From the NCBI GenBank assembly GCA_041393495.1, contig JAWKKA010000001.1, positions 248,001 through 312,000 of the forward strand: a stretch of 64,000 nt of DNA. The letters are read 5' to 3'. Position numbers and translations under genes: made by a program. The notes under the pieces are model-generated. The model made no database searches and was not told the origin of the DNA. It worked only from the letters and a program-made list of their open reading frames with translations. This DNA is from RHKX01 sp041393495 (GTDB lineage Bacteria > Actinomycetota > Thermoleophilia > Solirubrobacterales > 70-9). Below, piece after piece: positions 20,174-29,326 of the stretch (position 1 is the first letter of the stretch; each line of letters begins with the position of its first letter).

Positions 20174-22182
20174 CAGGACGCCGCCAGCAGGAAGTAGAGA
20201 CCGAGCCCGGCGAGCCCGGCGATCACGAGCAGCGCGTAGAAGCGGACGAAGCCGGACTGGGCGGTCTTGACGACCGCGCCGAGGCCGCTGACCCCGTCGC
20301 TCGCCCCGCGGGTGAGCCCGTCGACGACGACCCGCTCGAACGTCGCGTAGGCGAAGCGCCCGCAGGCGACGACCGGCCGGTAGACGACCGCGTCGATCAG
20401 CTCATCGAAGTACCAGCGGTTGACGAGGAAGCGATGGAGGCCGGGGAAGCGGTCCCGCAGCCGCAGCGTCGCGCCGGGGGCGACCATGTAGAGATAGAAG
20501 GCGGCGCCGATCCCGAGCAGCGAGCAGAGGCCGCCGACGAGCATGCCGACGTAGGCGTCCGTCGTCGAGACGTGCACCGCGCTCGCGATCGGCGAGGCGG
20601 CGAAGACCGGCTCGAGGAAGCTCTCGAGGACGTCGGTGACGCCGGGGATCTGGATCAGCCCTCCGAACAGCGCTCCGAACGCGAGGACCGCCATCGCGAC
20701 CTTCATCGGCCACTCGCGCTCGGCGATGTGGTGCTCGGGGCCGGGGAAGCCGACCGCGGTGTCCTCGGCCTCGCCGGTCGCCGGGTTGGCCGGCTCGGCG
20801 TGGGCGAGGTGGCCGCCCTCGAGCTCCTCGGCCTCCCGGCAGGGCTCGCCGTAGACGACGCGGAAGACGATCCGGAACGCGTAGACGGCGGTCAGGATCG
20901 CGCCGAGGTAGCCGCCGATCGCGAAGATCCAGTACATGCCGCCGCGCTCGGCCGCGAACGTGAGGATCTCGTCCTTGCTGAAGAAGCCGGAGGTGCCCGG
21001 GAAGCCGGCGAGCGCGAGGGCGCCGCAGATCAGCGTTGCCGAGGTGAACGGCATCGCCCGCCGAAAGCCGCGCATCCGGTCGATGTCCTGGATCGCGGCC
21101 ATCGCCGCGATCACCGAGCCGGCAGCCATGAACAGCAGCGCCTTGAAGAAGGCGTGCGTCATCAGGTGAAAGAGCCCGGCGCTGTAGGCGCCGATCGAGA
21201 CGCCGACGACCATGTAGCCGATCTGGCTGATCGTCGAGTAGGCGATGATCCGCTTCAGGTCGGTGACGACGAGGGCGATGGTCGCCGCCATCAGCAGGGT
21301 CGCAAGGCCGATGAACGCGGCGACGTCGGCGGCGGTCGGGGCGAGGTCGAAGAGCGGGTAGGAGCGGGCGATCAGGTAGACCCCGGCGGTCACCATCGTC
21401 GCCGCGTGGATCAGCGCGCTGACCGGGGTCGGGCCCTCCATCGCGTCCGGCAGCCAGGTGTGGAGCGGGATCTGCGCCGACTTCGCGAAGGCGCCGACCA
21501 GCAGGAGCAGGCAGATCGCGACGATCGTCCACTCGTTCGTGGTGAACGCGTCCGGGGCGCGCTCGAAGACCGACCCGAAGTCGATCGCCCCGATCTCCTT
21601 GATCAGCAGGATCGCGGCGAGGACCAGCCCGATGTCGCCGACGACGTTGATCACGAATGCCTCCATGCCGGCCCGCGTCGCGGTCTCGCGCCGGTACCAG
21701 AAGCTGATCAGCGCGTAGGAGGCGAAGCCGACGAAGGCCCAGCCGACGATCAGCAGCAGGTAGTTGCCGGCGAGGACCAGCAGCAGCATCGAGAACACGA
21801 AGAAGTTCATGTACGAGAAGAAGCGCCGATAGCCGGCGTCGCTGCCCATGTACGCGTACGAGTAGAGGTGGATCAGCATCGATACCCCGGACACGACGAC
21901 CGCCATGAAGACCGAGAGCTGGTCGACGTAGATGCCGAGGTCGAACGGGACCCCGGCGGCGCCCGCGTAGTCGTAGAGGGTGTCGGCGAACGCCCGCTCG
22001 TCGGCCGGGTGGCCGAGCATCGCGACCAGCGCCCCGATCGAGCAGGCGAACGCGGCGGCGATCGCGAGCGTCCCGATCGCCCCGGCGGCCTTCGCCGGCA
22101 GAACCCGGAACAGCAGTCCGATCAGCACCGTCCCCGCGAGCGGGAAGGCGAGGACGAGCCAGCCCCAGGTGGTGACGCTCAC
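20173..22182 (-). CDS. nuoL: NADH-quinone oxidoreductase subunit L
   Basis: The largest antiporter-like complex I subunit, with the long lateral helix at its C terminus. GTG 22182 is preferred as start: it gives MSVTTWGWLVLAFPLAG and has a GGAGA site 9 nt upstream. ATG 22254 would overlap nuoK by 26 nt and add 24 polar residues. The chosen frame has 669 residues. Motifs: FNFFVFSMLLLVLAGNYLLL-type region at about 125, GWAFVGFASYALISFWY, AKSAQIPLHTWLPDAMEGPTPVSALIHAATMVTAGVY, YSTISQIGYMVVG and THAFFKALLFMAAGSVI. Confidence 0.95.
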   Translation of the reverse strand: MSVTTWGWLVLAFPLAGTVLIGLLFRVLPAKAAGAIGTLAIAAAFACSIGALVAMLGHPADERAFADTLYDYAGAAGVPFDLGIYVDQLSVFMAVVVSGVSMLIHLYSYAYMGSDAGYRRFFSYMNFFVFSMLLLVLAGNYLLLIVGWAFVGFASYALISFWYRRETATRAGMEAFVINVVGDIGLVLAAILLIKEIGAIDFGSVFERAPDAFTTNEWTIVAICLLLLVGAFAKSAQIPLHTWLPDAMEGPTPVSALIHAATMVTAGVYLIARSYPLFDLAPTAADVAAFIGLATLLMAATIALVVTDLKRIIAYSTISQIGYMVVGVSIGAYSAGLFHLMTHAFFKALLFMAAGSVIAAMAAIQDIDRMRGFRRAMPFTSATLICGALALAGFPGTSGFFSKDEILTFAAERGGMYWIFAIGGYLGAILTAVYAFRIVFRVVYGEPCREAEELEGGHLAHAEPANPATGEAEDTAVGFPGPEHHIAEREWPMKVAMAVLAFGALFGGLIQIPGVTDVLESFLEPVFAASPIASAVHVSTTDAYVGMLVGGLCSLLGIGAAFYLYMVAPGATLRLRDRFPGLHRFLVNRWYFDELIDAVVYRPVVACGRFAYATFERVVVDGLTRGASDGVSGLGAVVKTAQSGFVRFYALLVIAGLAGLGLYFLLAAS

Positions 22183-22228
22183 GCCGGCGTCTCCGAAGCT
22201 GCCCGCCGCCCGCTGCCCCGGTTCCGCC

Positions 22229-22528
22229 TCATCCGCGCAGCCCCCGGTTCTCATCGACGTCGAGCGGGACCCGGCGCCGGTACATCGCGACGATCAGCCC
22301 GAGGCCGACGACGACCTCGCAGGCGGCTACGACCATGACGATCATCGCGAAGACCTGAGCGTCGGCGTTGCCGAGGTTGCGCCCGAAGGCGAGCAGCGCC
22401 AGGTTGGCGCTGTTCAGCATCAGCTCGAGGCAGAGGAGGATCACGAGCGGGTTGCGGCGCACGAGGACGCCGCCGGCGCCGACCGCGAACAGCAGGGCGC
22501 TGAGGACGAGGTACCAGGTCGTGTCCAT
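22229..22528 (-). CDS. nuoK: NADH-quinone oxidoreductase subunit K
   Basis: A protein of 99 residues, exactly the usual NuoK size, with three membrane helices. The membrane glutamates E36 (CLELMLNSANL) and E71 (ACEVVVGLGLIVA), essential for proton translocation in the family, are both present. The start ATG 22528 overlaps the nuoJ stop by ATGA; longer upstream frames are not supported. Confidence 0.96.
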   Translation of the reverse strand: MDTTWYLVLSALLFAVGAGGVLVRRNPLVILLCLELMLNSANLALLAFGRNLGNADAQVFAMIVMVVAACEVVVGLGLIVAMYRRRVPLDVDENRGLRG

Positions 22529-23067
22529 CAGACCGTCCCCTCGCGGTCGACCCGACCCTCCGGCTGCGGTCGCCGGGCGGCGAGGACGACGGCGCCGACG
22601 GCGGCGATCAAGAGCAGCAACGACGCCGCCTCGAACGGGACCAGGAAGCGCTCGAGCAGCAGCCGCCCGACCGCCTCGGGCGACCCGAACCCGATCGGGA
22701 TCACCGCGCCCTCGCTGCCGAGTGACTTGAGGCCGGACCCCAGCACCGCGATCGAGAGCTCGACGAAGAGCGCCCCGGCGACGAGCGGGGCGAGGATCCG
22801 CTGGCCCGGGATCGCGTCCCAGAGCGGCTCCTCGAAGCCGCCGACGTAGGCGGCGACGAAGACGTAGAGGACCATCACGGCGCCGGCGTAGACGACGACC
22901 TGGGCGGCGGCGACGAACTCGGCGTGGAGGAGCAGGAACAGCCCGGCGAGCGAGAACAGGTGCACGACGAGGGCGAGGACGCTGTAGAACGGGTTGCGAA
23001 GCGCGATCACCGCGATCGCCCCCCCGAGCGCTCCGATCGCGCCAGCGAAGAATGCGACCTGCTCCAT
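22528..23067 (-). CDS. nuoJ: NADH-quinone oxidoreductase subunit J
   Basis: A protein of 179 residues with five membrane helices. The segment HAEFVAAAQVVVYAGAVMVLYVFVA is the conserved NuoJ helix 3 containing the flexible bulge, and ALRNPFYSVLALVVHL is typical of the N terminus. The start ATG 23067 gives MEQVAFFAGAIGALGG. It is the first gene of the J-N block, which is separated from nuoI by 10.8 kb, and TAGGAT ends 8 nt before the start codon, implying its own (leaderless) promoter. Confidence 0.96.
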   Translation of the reverse strand: MEQVAFFAGAIGALGGAIAVIALRNPFYSVLALVVHLFSLAGLFLLLHAEFVAAAQVVVYAGAVMVLYVFVAAYVGGFEEPLWDAIPGQRILAPLVAGALFVELSIAVLGSGLKSLGSEGAVIPIGFGSPEAVGRLLLERFLVPFEAASLLLLIAAVGAVVLAARRPQPEGRVDREGTV

Positions 23068-23075
23068 GCGGTCGC

Positions 23076-23081
23076 ATCCTA
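23076..23081 (-). promoter_or_regulatory. Putative -10 element of the nuoJ-N unit
   Basis: TAGGAT on the minus strand, with 8 bases (GCGACCGC) before the nuoJ ATG. The spacing would place the transcription start at or next to the start codon. No good -35 is seen. Confidence 0.45.
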
Positions 23082-23163
23082 GTGACAACCGCGCGACCCG
23101 CAGGGCCCTGGGGCGCGCGGGCGCCGGCCCGCCGGGGCCGCTCCCCGCATAGAGTCCCCAACA

Positions 23164-24096
23164 GTGGAAACGCTGATGCGAGCGCTCGCGAAGATCTCGC
23201 TGCGCCTGTTCTTCCGGCCGGTGATCGGATCGCGCCTGCCGATCTCCTTCCAGCGTCGCTGGGCCGAGGCGATGACGCGGATCCTCGGGCGCCCGCGGGG
23301 AATCGAGCGCAGCGAGATCTGGGTCGGCGAGCTCTCGATGAAGCGCCTGCGCGCCGCCGAGGCCGGGGCCGTCGGAGCGATCGACGCGAGCGGTCGCGAC
23401 GCCGTCCTCTACATACACGGTGGCGGCTTCGAGATCGGCGGCGGCGAGATGTACGTCGGCTTCGCCTCCTCGATCGCGTCGGTGACGGGCGCCGACGTCT
23501 ACCTCCCCGACTACCGGCTGGCGCCCGAGCACACCCAGCCGGCCCCGACCGACGACGCGTTCGCCGCCTACCGGGCGGTGCTCGAGCTCGGGCACGATCC
23601 GCGGCGGACGGCGGTGATCGGCGACTCCGCCGGCGGCGGCATCGCGGTCTCGACCGTCCGCGCGCTGCGCGACATGGGAGTGCCCGACCCCGCCGCGATG
23701 GTTCTGATCTCGCCCTGGCTGGACCTGTCGCTGTCGGGCGCCAGCGTCGGGCTTGTCGGCCGGAGCGATCCGATGCTCCGCCGCCGGTGGCTCGAGCGCG
23801 CCGGCAGCAGTCACGCGGCCGGCCTCCACCTCGACGACCCCCGGGTCTCGCCGCTGTTCGCCGACCTCCACCGCCTGCCGCCGACGCTCGTCCAGGTCGG
23901 CACCGACGAGATCCTCCTCGACGATGCGACCCGCTTCGCCGACCGCGCGTACGCGGCCGGGGTCGAGGTCGAGCTGCAGCGCTACGAAGGCCTCTTTCAC
24001 GACTTCCAGCTCTTCGCGCGGCTGCTGCCCTCGGCGCGGACCGCGCTCGACGAGATCGCCGTGTTCGTGGCCCGGCGCCTCGGCGCGGGCTCCTGA
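23164..24096 (+). CDS. Alpha/beta hydrolase, hormone-sensitive-lipase family esterase
   Basis: A protein of 310 residues from GTG 23164, which lies 8 nt after a TAGAGT hexamer. It has the family IV esterase marks: oxyanion-hole HGGGF (around residue 82), nucleophile GDSAGGG (around 155), acid in VGTDEILLDD and histidine in GLFHDFQ. YLPDYRLAPEHTQPAPTDDAFAAYR is also typical. It probably hydrolyses short or medium acyl esters in the cytoplasm. It is divergent from nuoJ and starts the plus-strand block that splits the nuo locus. Confidence 0.88.
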   Translation: METLMRALAKISLRLFFRPVIGSRLPISFQRRWAEAMTRILGRPRGIERSEIWVGELSMKRLRAAEAGAVGAIDASGRDAVLYIHGGGFEIGGGEMYVGFASSIASVTGADVYLPDYRLAPEHTQPAPTDDAFAAYRAVLELGHDPRRTAVIGDSAGGGIAVSTVRALRDMGVPDPAAMVLISPWLDLSLSGASVGLVGRSDPMLRRRWLERAGSSHAAGLHLDDPRVSPLFADLHRLPPTLVQVGTDEILLDDATRFADRAYAAGVEVELQRYEGLFHDFQLFARLLPSARTALDEIAVFVARRLGAGS

Positions 24097-24235
24097 CCGC
24101 AGCGCGCCTCACGGCCGTGGGTCGGCGCTTGCGAACGGGCGTCCGGCAGCGTCACGGGCCTGTCCGGCGCGCTAGTAGTCTGATCGCGTACGGGAGGGCG
24201 GTCTCGCCCCGATCAGTCCGACCAAGTGGAGCAGC

Positions 24236-25249
24236 TTGGAAGCGAGCCAATTTCGTGAGGAGCGGGAGGCGCCGGTCGGCGCCTCCGCCGAGTTGGTCGG
24301 GGCCGACTTCATGGCGCCGCCCAGGTCGCCCGGGCGGCTCTTCTGGGACAGGTTCGTCGAAGACCGCCTCGCGATGGCGTCGCTGGCCTTCATCGCGCTG
24401 CTGGTCCTGATCGCGATCTTCGCCCCGCTGATCGTCTCGGTCCTCGGCGCGCCCGACCCGAACGCGCGCGACACCGGCGCGCTCGACCCCCTGTTCGCGA
24501 CGCCGACCGGGCCGTCGAGCGAGCACTGGTTCGGGGTCGACCAGCTCGGCCGCGACGTCTTCAGCCGGACGGTTTACGGCGCCCGGGTGTCGCTGATCGT
24601 CGCCTTCGCGGCGACCGCGCTCGCGACGATCTTCGGCGTCATCGCCGGGCTCCTCGCCGGCTACTACCGCGGCTGGACCGACACGCTGATCTCGCGGTTC
24701 GTCGACGTCCTGCTCGCGATCCCCTACCTGCTGCTGGCGACCGGCCTGGCGGCCGCGTGCACGCTCGGGCAGACCAGCGGTGGCGGTGGGGCCGGCTGCC
24801 TCGGCGGCCTGATCAAGCCGGGGCTCGGCGTCGTCATCTTCGTGATCGCGTTCACGAGCTGGACCTACATGGCACGGATCGTCCGCGGCCAGGTCCTGTC
24901 GCTGCGCGAGAAGGAGTTCGTCGAGGCCTCGCGGTCGATGGGCGCCTCCGACTCGCGGATCGTCTTCCGTGAGCTGCTGCCGAACCTGACCGCGCCGATC
25001 GTCGTCTACGCGTCGATCCTGATCCCCCAGGTGATCCTCTACGAGGCGGCGCTCTCGTTCCTCGGCGTCGGCGTCAGCTCCGACACGTCGAGCTGGGGGC
25101 AGATGATCTCCGACGCGACCCCGGTCTTCGCCGACGCCTGGTGGTACATGCTCTTCCCCGGCCTGGCGCTGGTCTTCACCGTGCTCGCCTTCAACTTCGT
25201 CGGCGACGCGATGCAGGATGCCCTCAACCCGCGCAAGCGGCGGAGCTGA
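24236..25249 (+). CDS. Peptide ABC transporter permease, DppC/OppC-like
   Basis: A protein of 337 residues from TTG 24236, with GTGGAG just upstream; ATG 24311 is a possible shorter start. A cytoplasmic N-terminal stretch precedes six membrane helices. HWFGVDQLGRDVFSRTVYGARVSLIVAF is the standard DppC signature, and the ATPase-contact loop reads EASRSMGASDSRIVFRELLPNL. It is first in the transporter operon, ahead of the binding protein, whereas DppC genes more often follow DppB. Confidence 0.9.
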   Translation: MEASQFREEREAPVGASAELVGADFMAPPRSPGRLFWDRFVEDRLAMASLAFIALLVLIAIFAPLIVSVLGAPDPNARDTGALDPLFATPTGPSSEHWFGVDQLGRDVFSRTVYGARVSLIVAFAATALATIFGVIAGLLAGYYRGWTDTLISRFVDVLLAIPYLLLATGLAAACTLGQTSGGGGAGCLGGLIKPGLGVVIFVIAFTSWTYMARIVRGQVLSLREKEFVEASRSMGASDSRIVFRELLPNLTAPIVVYASILIPQVILYEAALSFLGVGVSSDTSSWGQMISDATPVFADAWWYMLFPGLALVFTVLAFNFVGDAMQDALNPRKRRS

Positions 25250-25312
25250 GCGAGCCGATCGAGGAGAGCGGGACATGAAAGAGAACCACTCGTCAAACCG
25301 AAAGGAACAACG

Positions 25313-27184
25313 ATGCGAATGAAGGTCCTCCGGGCGCTCGTGCCCGGGCTGTTGGTCGTTGCCGGGCTGCTGATCGCCGCCTGCGGGGGCAGCGACGAAA
25401 CCTCCACCTCGGGCACGAGCGAGGCGGCGAAGCAGTACGCGGCCCCGACCGAGGCGCCCTCCGACGCGCAGTCGGGCGGCGATCTGACCGTGATCGCGGC
25501 CTCGGACGTCGACTACATCGATCCGGGCGCGGCCTACTACCAGTTCACCTACATGGTCACTTCGGCGACGCTGTCGCAGCTCGAGGGCTACGCGCCGGCC
25601 GACGTCGAGGGGCCGACGCCGCTTCTGGCGACCGAGGCGCCGACCGTCTCCGACGACGGCAAGACGGTCACCTACACGATCAACGACGACGTCAAGTTCT
25701 CGCCGCCGGTCAACCGGACGGTGACCTCCGCCGACGTCAAGTACGCGATCGAGCGCTCGCTTCTGCCCGGCGTCCCGAACGGCTACGTGCAGACATACCT
25801 GGCCGGCGTCGAGGGAATCGACAAGGCGATCAAGGAGGCCCAGGACAACCCGACCGGCGGCGCCCCCGACATCAGCGGGATCACGACGCCGGACGACACG
25901 ACGCTCGAGATCAAGCTCACGAACACGACATCGATCGGCGTGATCGGCGCCCTGACCCTGCCGGTCAGCGCCCCGGTGCCGGAGGAGTACGCCAAGCAGT
26001 ACGACGCCGAGAACCCGTCGACCTACGGCGAGCACCAGGTCGCGACCGGGCCCTACATGATCCAGAACGCCTGCGTCGCCGACGATGGCTCCATCGTCAG
26101 CAAGAAGTGCGACGGCGAGCTGACCGGCTACACGCCGAACAAGGAGATCCACCTGGTCCGCAACCCGAACTGGGGCGGCGAGGCCGGCTCACCGCCGGAC
26201 TGGGACTTCCGTCCCGCCTACCTCGATCAGGTCACGATCCAGGAGGGCTTCGCCGACACCGTGTCGGCCTCCAAGAAGGTGCTGTCGGGGAGCGCGATGG
26301 TCAACGGCGACTTCACGACGCCGCCGAGCGCGATCAAGCAGGCCGCCACGTCCGGCGAGGAGGGTCAGCTGACCCTGACGCCGAGCGGCGGCAACCGCTA
26401 CGTGGCGTTGAACACGCAGTCGCCGCCGTTCGACGACATCAACGTTCGCAAGGCCGTGCTCGCGAACTCGAACCGGACCGATCTCCGCAACACCAGAGGT
26501 GGCGAGCTGACCGGACCGGTCGCGACCCACATCCTGCCGCCGGAGTTCCCCGGATTCGAGGAGGCCGGTGGCCTCGAGGGGCCGGACCTCGACTTCATCC
26601 AGAACCCGGATGGAGACCCGGAGCTCGCGGCCGAGTACATGAAGAAGGCCGGCTACGAGAGCGGCAAGTGCGAGGGCCCCGACTGCGAGATCACGATGGT
26701 CGGTGACGACTCGCCTCCGGGCTCGGACACGGCCGCCGTCGTCAAGAGCCAGCTCGAGCAGCTCGGCTTCAAGGTCAACTTCCAGAAGGTGACCCACGAC
26801 ATCATGTACACGAAGTTCTGCAGCACCCCGTCGAACGCGCCCGAGGTGTGTCCGAACGTGGGCTGGCTGAAGGACTTCAACGACGGCCAGTCGATGCTCG
26901 ACCCGACGTTCAACGGCGCCAACGTGGTGCCGGAGAACAACTCCAACTGGGCGCAGCTCAACGTTCCGAAGATCAACAAGGCGATCGACGACGCCACGCT
27001 GATCGACGATCCCGAGCAGCGCAAGCAGGCCTGGGGAGAGGTCGACGACATGATCATGGCCGAGGCCCCGGTGATCCCCTACATCTGGGACGACCAGGCC
27101 AACATCCAGTCGGCTGACGTCGCCGGCGTCGTCAACAAGTTCAACGCCAACTGGGATCTGGCGTACACCTCGTTGAAGCCGTGA
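25313..27184 (+). CDS. Peptide ABC transporter solute-binding lipoprotein (SBP family 5)
   Basis: A protein of 623 residues. ATG 25313 follows AAAGGAA. A lipoprotein signal ends LLIAACGG, and a Ser/Thr-rich linker precedes the family 5 binding domain: SDVDYIDPGAAYYQFTYMV, DVKFSPPVNRTVTSADVKYAIERSL, YGEHQVATGPYMI and the DDINVRKAVLAN helix. The mature protein should capture oligopeptides or similar large solutes outside the membrane and hand them to the permease pair. A strong hairpin directly follows the stop, which may favour accumulation of this message over the downstream genes. Confidence 0.9.
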   Translation: MRMKVLRALVPGLLVVAGLLIAACGGSDETSTSGTSEAAKQYAAPTEAPSDAQSGGDLTVIAASDVDYIDPGAAYYQFTYMVTSATLSQLEGYAPADVEGPTPLLATEAPTVSDDGKTVTYTINDDVKFSPPVNRTVTSADVKYAIERSLLPGVPNGYVQTYLAGVEGIDKAIKEAQDNPTGGAPDISGITTPDDTTLEIKLTNTTSIGVIGALTLPVSAPVPEEYAKQYDAENPSTYGEHQVATGPYMIQNACVADDGSIVSKKCDGELTGYTPNKEIHLVRNPNWGGEAGSPPDWDFRPAYLDQVTIQEGFADTVSASKKVLSGSAMVNGDFTTPPSAIKQAATSGEEGQLTLTPSGGNRYVALNTQSPPFDDINVRKAVLANSNRTDLRNTRGGELTGPVATHILPPEFPGFEEAGGLEGPDLDFIQNPDGDPELAAEYMKKAGYESGKCEGPDCEITMVGDDSPPGSDTAAVVKSQLEQLGFKVNFQKVTHDIMYTKFCSTPSNAPEVCPNVGWLKDFNDGQSMLDPTFNGANVVPENNSNWAQLNVPKINKAIDDATLIDDPEQRKQAWGEVDDMIMAEAPVIPYIWDDQANIQSADVAGVVNKFNANWDLAYTSLKP

Positions 27185-27210
27185 TCGGAGTCCGACCGCA
27201 GTAGACCGGA

Positions 27211-27239
27211 GCAGGGGCCCGCCGACGGCGGGCCCCTGC
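27211..27239 (+). terminator. Strong hairpin between binding-protein and permease genes
   Basis: A perfect 13-bp stem, GCAGGGGCCCGCC with GGCGGGCCCCTGC, and a 3-base GAC loop. It lies 27 nt after the binding-protein stop and 46 nt before the DppB-like start. There is no U-run, so it may act as a partial terminator or as a 3' block to RNA decay. Confidence 0.6.
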
Positions 27240-27284
27240 CTGCGCCGCCCCCGCAGACCGCCCCCCGCCCGAGACCCGCCGCGA

Positions 27285-28280
27285 ATGGCCCGCTACATCG
27301 TCCGCCGACTGCTCTGGGCGTTCCTGATGCTGATCGCCGTCAGCGGCGTCGTCTTCGTCCTCTTCTACGTCTTCCCGTCCGCCGACCCGGCGCAGCTCCG
27401 CGCCGGCCGCCAGGCGAACGAGGATCAGATCCAGGCGATCCGCGAGTCGCTCGGGCTCGACAAGTCGGTCCTCGAGCAGTTCTGGATCTACATCAAGGGC
27501 GTCTTCACGCCGTTCGACCTGCCCGGCACCGATGCGACCGGGCCGCTGTACTTCGGGCACAGCTACCAGTCGAACGCCGACGTCAAGGACGTGATCTTCT
27601 CGGACCTGCCGGCGACCGCGCTGCTCGTCTTCGGCGCGGTGATCGTCTGGATGGCGATCGCGATCCCGACCGGGATCATCTCCGCGATCCGCCAGCGCTC
27701 GCTGCTCGATCGCACGACGATGGTCACGACCCTCGTCTTCATCTCGGCGCCGGTCTTCTGGCTCGGCCTCGTCGCCCTCTACCTGTTCGCCCAGGACGTC
27801 GGGATCATCCCGATCTTCCCCGGCATCGGCAGCTACGCCGACGCCGACAGCTTCCCGGCGAAGTGCGCCTCGATGATCCTGCCCTGGCTGGTGCTGGCGG
27901 CGGCGACGGCGGCCATCTACGCGCGCTACCTGCGCTCGCAGATGATCGACGTGATGCAGGAGGACTACATACGCACGGCCCGGGCGAAGGGCCTACCCGA
28001 GAGGCGCGTGATCGCCAAGCACGTCTTGCGCAGCGCGATCACGCCGATCGTGACGCTGCTCGGCCTCGACGTCGCGGTGCTGCTCGCCGGCAACGCGATC
28101 CTCACCGAGACCGTCTTCAACATCCCCGGGGTCGGCGCCGAGACCTTCAATGCGATCAAGCGCTCCGACCTGCCGATGATCCAGGGGATCACCCTGTTCG
28201 GGGCGTTCTTCATCGTCACCCTGAACCTCGTCGTCGACATCGTCTACGCCTACCTGGATCCGAGGGTCCGCTACGAATGA
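27285..28280 (+). CDS. Peptide ABC transporter permease, DppB/OppB-like
   Basis: A protein of 331 residues starting MARYIVRRLLWAF, the usual DppB opening. It has six membrane helices with a long external loop after the first (about 40-100). The ATPase-contact region reads YIRTARAKGLPERRVIAKHVLRSAITPIVT. An insertion in the first loop (GTDATGPLYFGHSYQSNADV) is moderately longer than in E. coli DppB. It pairs with the DppC-like permease. Its stop overlaps the next ATPase start by ATGA. Confidence 0.92.
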   Translation: MARYIVRRLLWAFLMLIAVSGVVFVLFYVFPSADPAQLRAGRQANEDQIQAIRESLGLDKSVLEQFWIYIKGVFTPFDLPGTDATGPLYFGHSYQSNADVKDVIFSDLPATALLVFGAVIVWMAIAIPTGIISAIRQRSLLDRTTMVTTLVFISAPVFWLGLVALYLFAQDVGIIPIFPGIGSYADADSFPAKCASMILPWLVLAAATAAIYARYLRSQMIDVMQEDYIRTARAKGLPERRVIAKHVLRSAITPIVTLLGLDVAVLLAGNAILTETVFNIPGVGAETFNAIKRSDLPMIQGITLFGAFFIVTLNLVVDIVYAYLDPRVRYE

Positions 28281-29326
28281 GCCCGGCGCCGCTGCTCGAG
28301 ATCGAGGACCTGAAGGTCCACTTCGATACCGACGAGGGCGTCGTCAAGGCCGTCGACGGCGTCTCGCTCGCGGTCCACGAGGGCGAGATGCTCGGGGTCG
28401 TCGGCGAGTCCGGCTCCGGCAAGAGCGTCGCCAACCTGACGATCCTCGGCCTGACCCGCGCCGCGAACGCGACGATCACCGGGCGGATCACCTTCGAGGG
28501 CGAGGACCTCCTGCAGATCGGCGAGGACGAGCTGCAGCGGATCCGCGGCAACGGGATCTCGATGATCTTCCAGGACCCGCTGTCGGCCCTGCACCCGTTC
28601 TTCAAGGTCGGCGCCCAGCTCATCGAGGCGATCCAGGTCCACCAGGACGTCAGCGACTCGGCGGCGCGCGCCCACGCCGTTGAGCTCCTCGAGCTCGTCG
28701 GCATCCCCGACGCCGCCCGGCGGATGGGCGAGTACCCGCACGAGTTCTCGGGCGGCATGCGGCAGCGGGTGATGATCGCGATGGCGCTGACGAACGACCC
28801 GAAGCTGCTGATCGCCGATGAGCCGACGACCGCGCTCGACGTGACCACCCAGGCGCAGATCCTGCGGCTGATCGAGCGGCTCCGCCGCGAGCTCGGGATG
28901 GCGGTGATCCTGATCACCCACGACCTCGGCGTGATCGCCGAGGTCGCCGACCGGGTGATGGTCATGTACGCGGGCGAGGTCGTCGAGTCGGGGTCGCTCG
29001 ACCAGATCTTCTACGACCCCCAGCACCCCTATACATGGGGCCTGCTCGGGTCGTTGACCCGCGTCGATCAGCCGCGGCTCGCCCGGCTCGCGCAGATCGC
29101 CGGCCAGCCGCCGTCGCTGATCAACCCGCCGAGCGGCTGTCACTTCCGCAACCGCTGCCCGCACGAGTTCGCCAAGTGCACCGAGCATCCCGAGCTCGAG
29201 CAGCGCGGCGGCGAGGGCGGCCACCGGGACCGTTGCTGGCTCGCGGCGGAGCGCAAGCGCGAGGTCAGGGTGGTCGCGAGCACCGGCGCGATCGGCCTCG
29301 AGGCGCCGAAGGAGCCGGCGCCATGA
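28277..29326 (+). CDS. Peptide ABC transporter ATP-binding protein, DppD/OppD-like
   Basis: A protein of 349 residues. ATG 28277 overlaps the permease stop and is preferred to upstream in-frame starts inside that gene. Walker A GESGSGKS, signature FSGGMRQRVMIAMAL, Walker B LLIADEPTTALD and switch LITHDLGV are complete. The C-terminal oligopeptide-transporter domain contains GCHFRNRCPHEFAKC, with the cysteine pattern that in some homologues binds an iron-sulfur cluster. It works with the following DppF-like ATPase. Confidence 0.93.
   Translation: MSPAPLLEIEDLKVHFDTDEGVVKAVDGVSLAVHEGEMLGVVGESGSGKSVANLTILGLTRAANATITGRITFEGEDLLQIGEDELQRIRGNGISMIFQDPLSALHPFFKVGAQLIEAIQVHQDVSDSAARAHAVELLELVGIPDAARRMGEYPHEFSGGMRQRVMIAMALTNDPKLLIADEPTTALDVTTQAQILRLIERLRRELGMAVILITHDLGVIAEVADRVMVMYAGEVVESGSLDQIFYDPQHPYTWGLLGSLTRVDQPRLARLAQIAGQPPSLINPPSGCHFRNRCPHEFAKCTEHPELEQRGGEGGHRDRCWLAAERKREVRVVASTGAIGLEAPKEPAP

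Noticed and set aside
22183..22254. ATG 22254 as the nuoL start
   Set aside because: It overlaps nuoK by 26 bases and adds a polar stretch; GTG 22182 has a GGAGA site and starts at the first helix.
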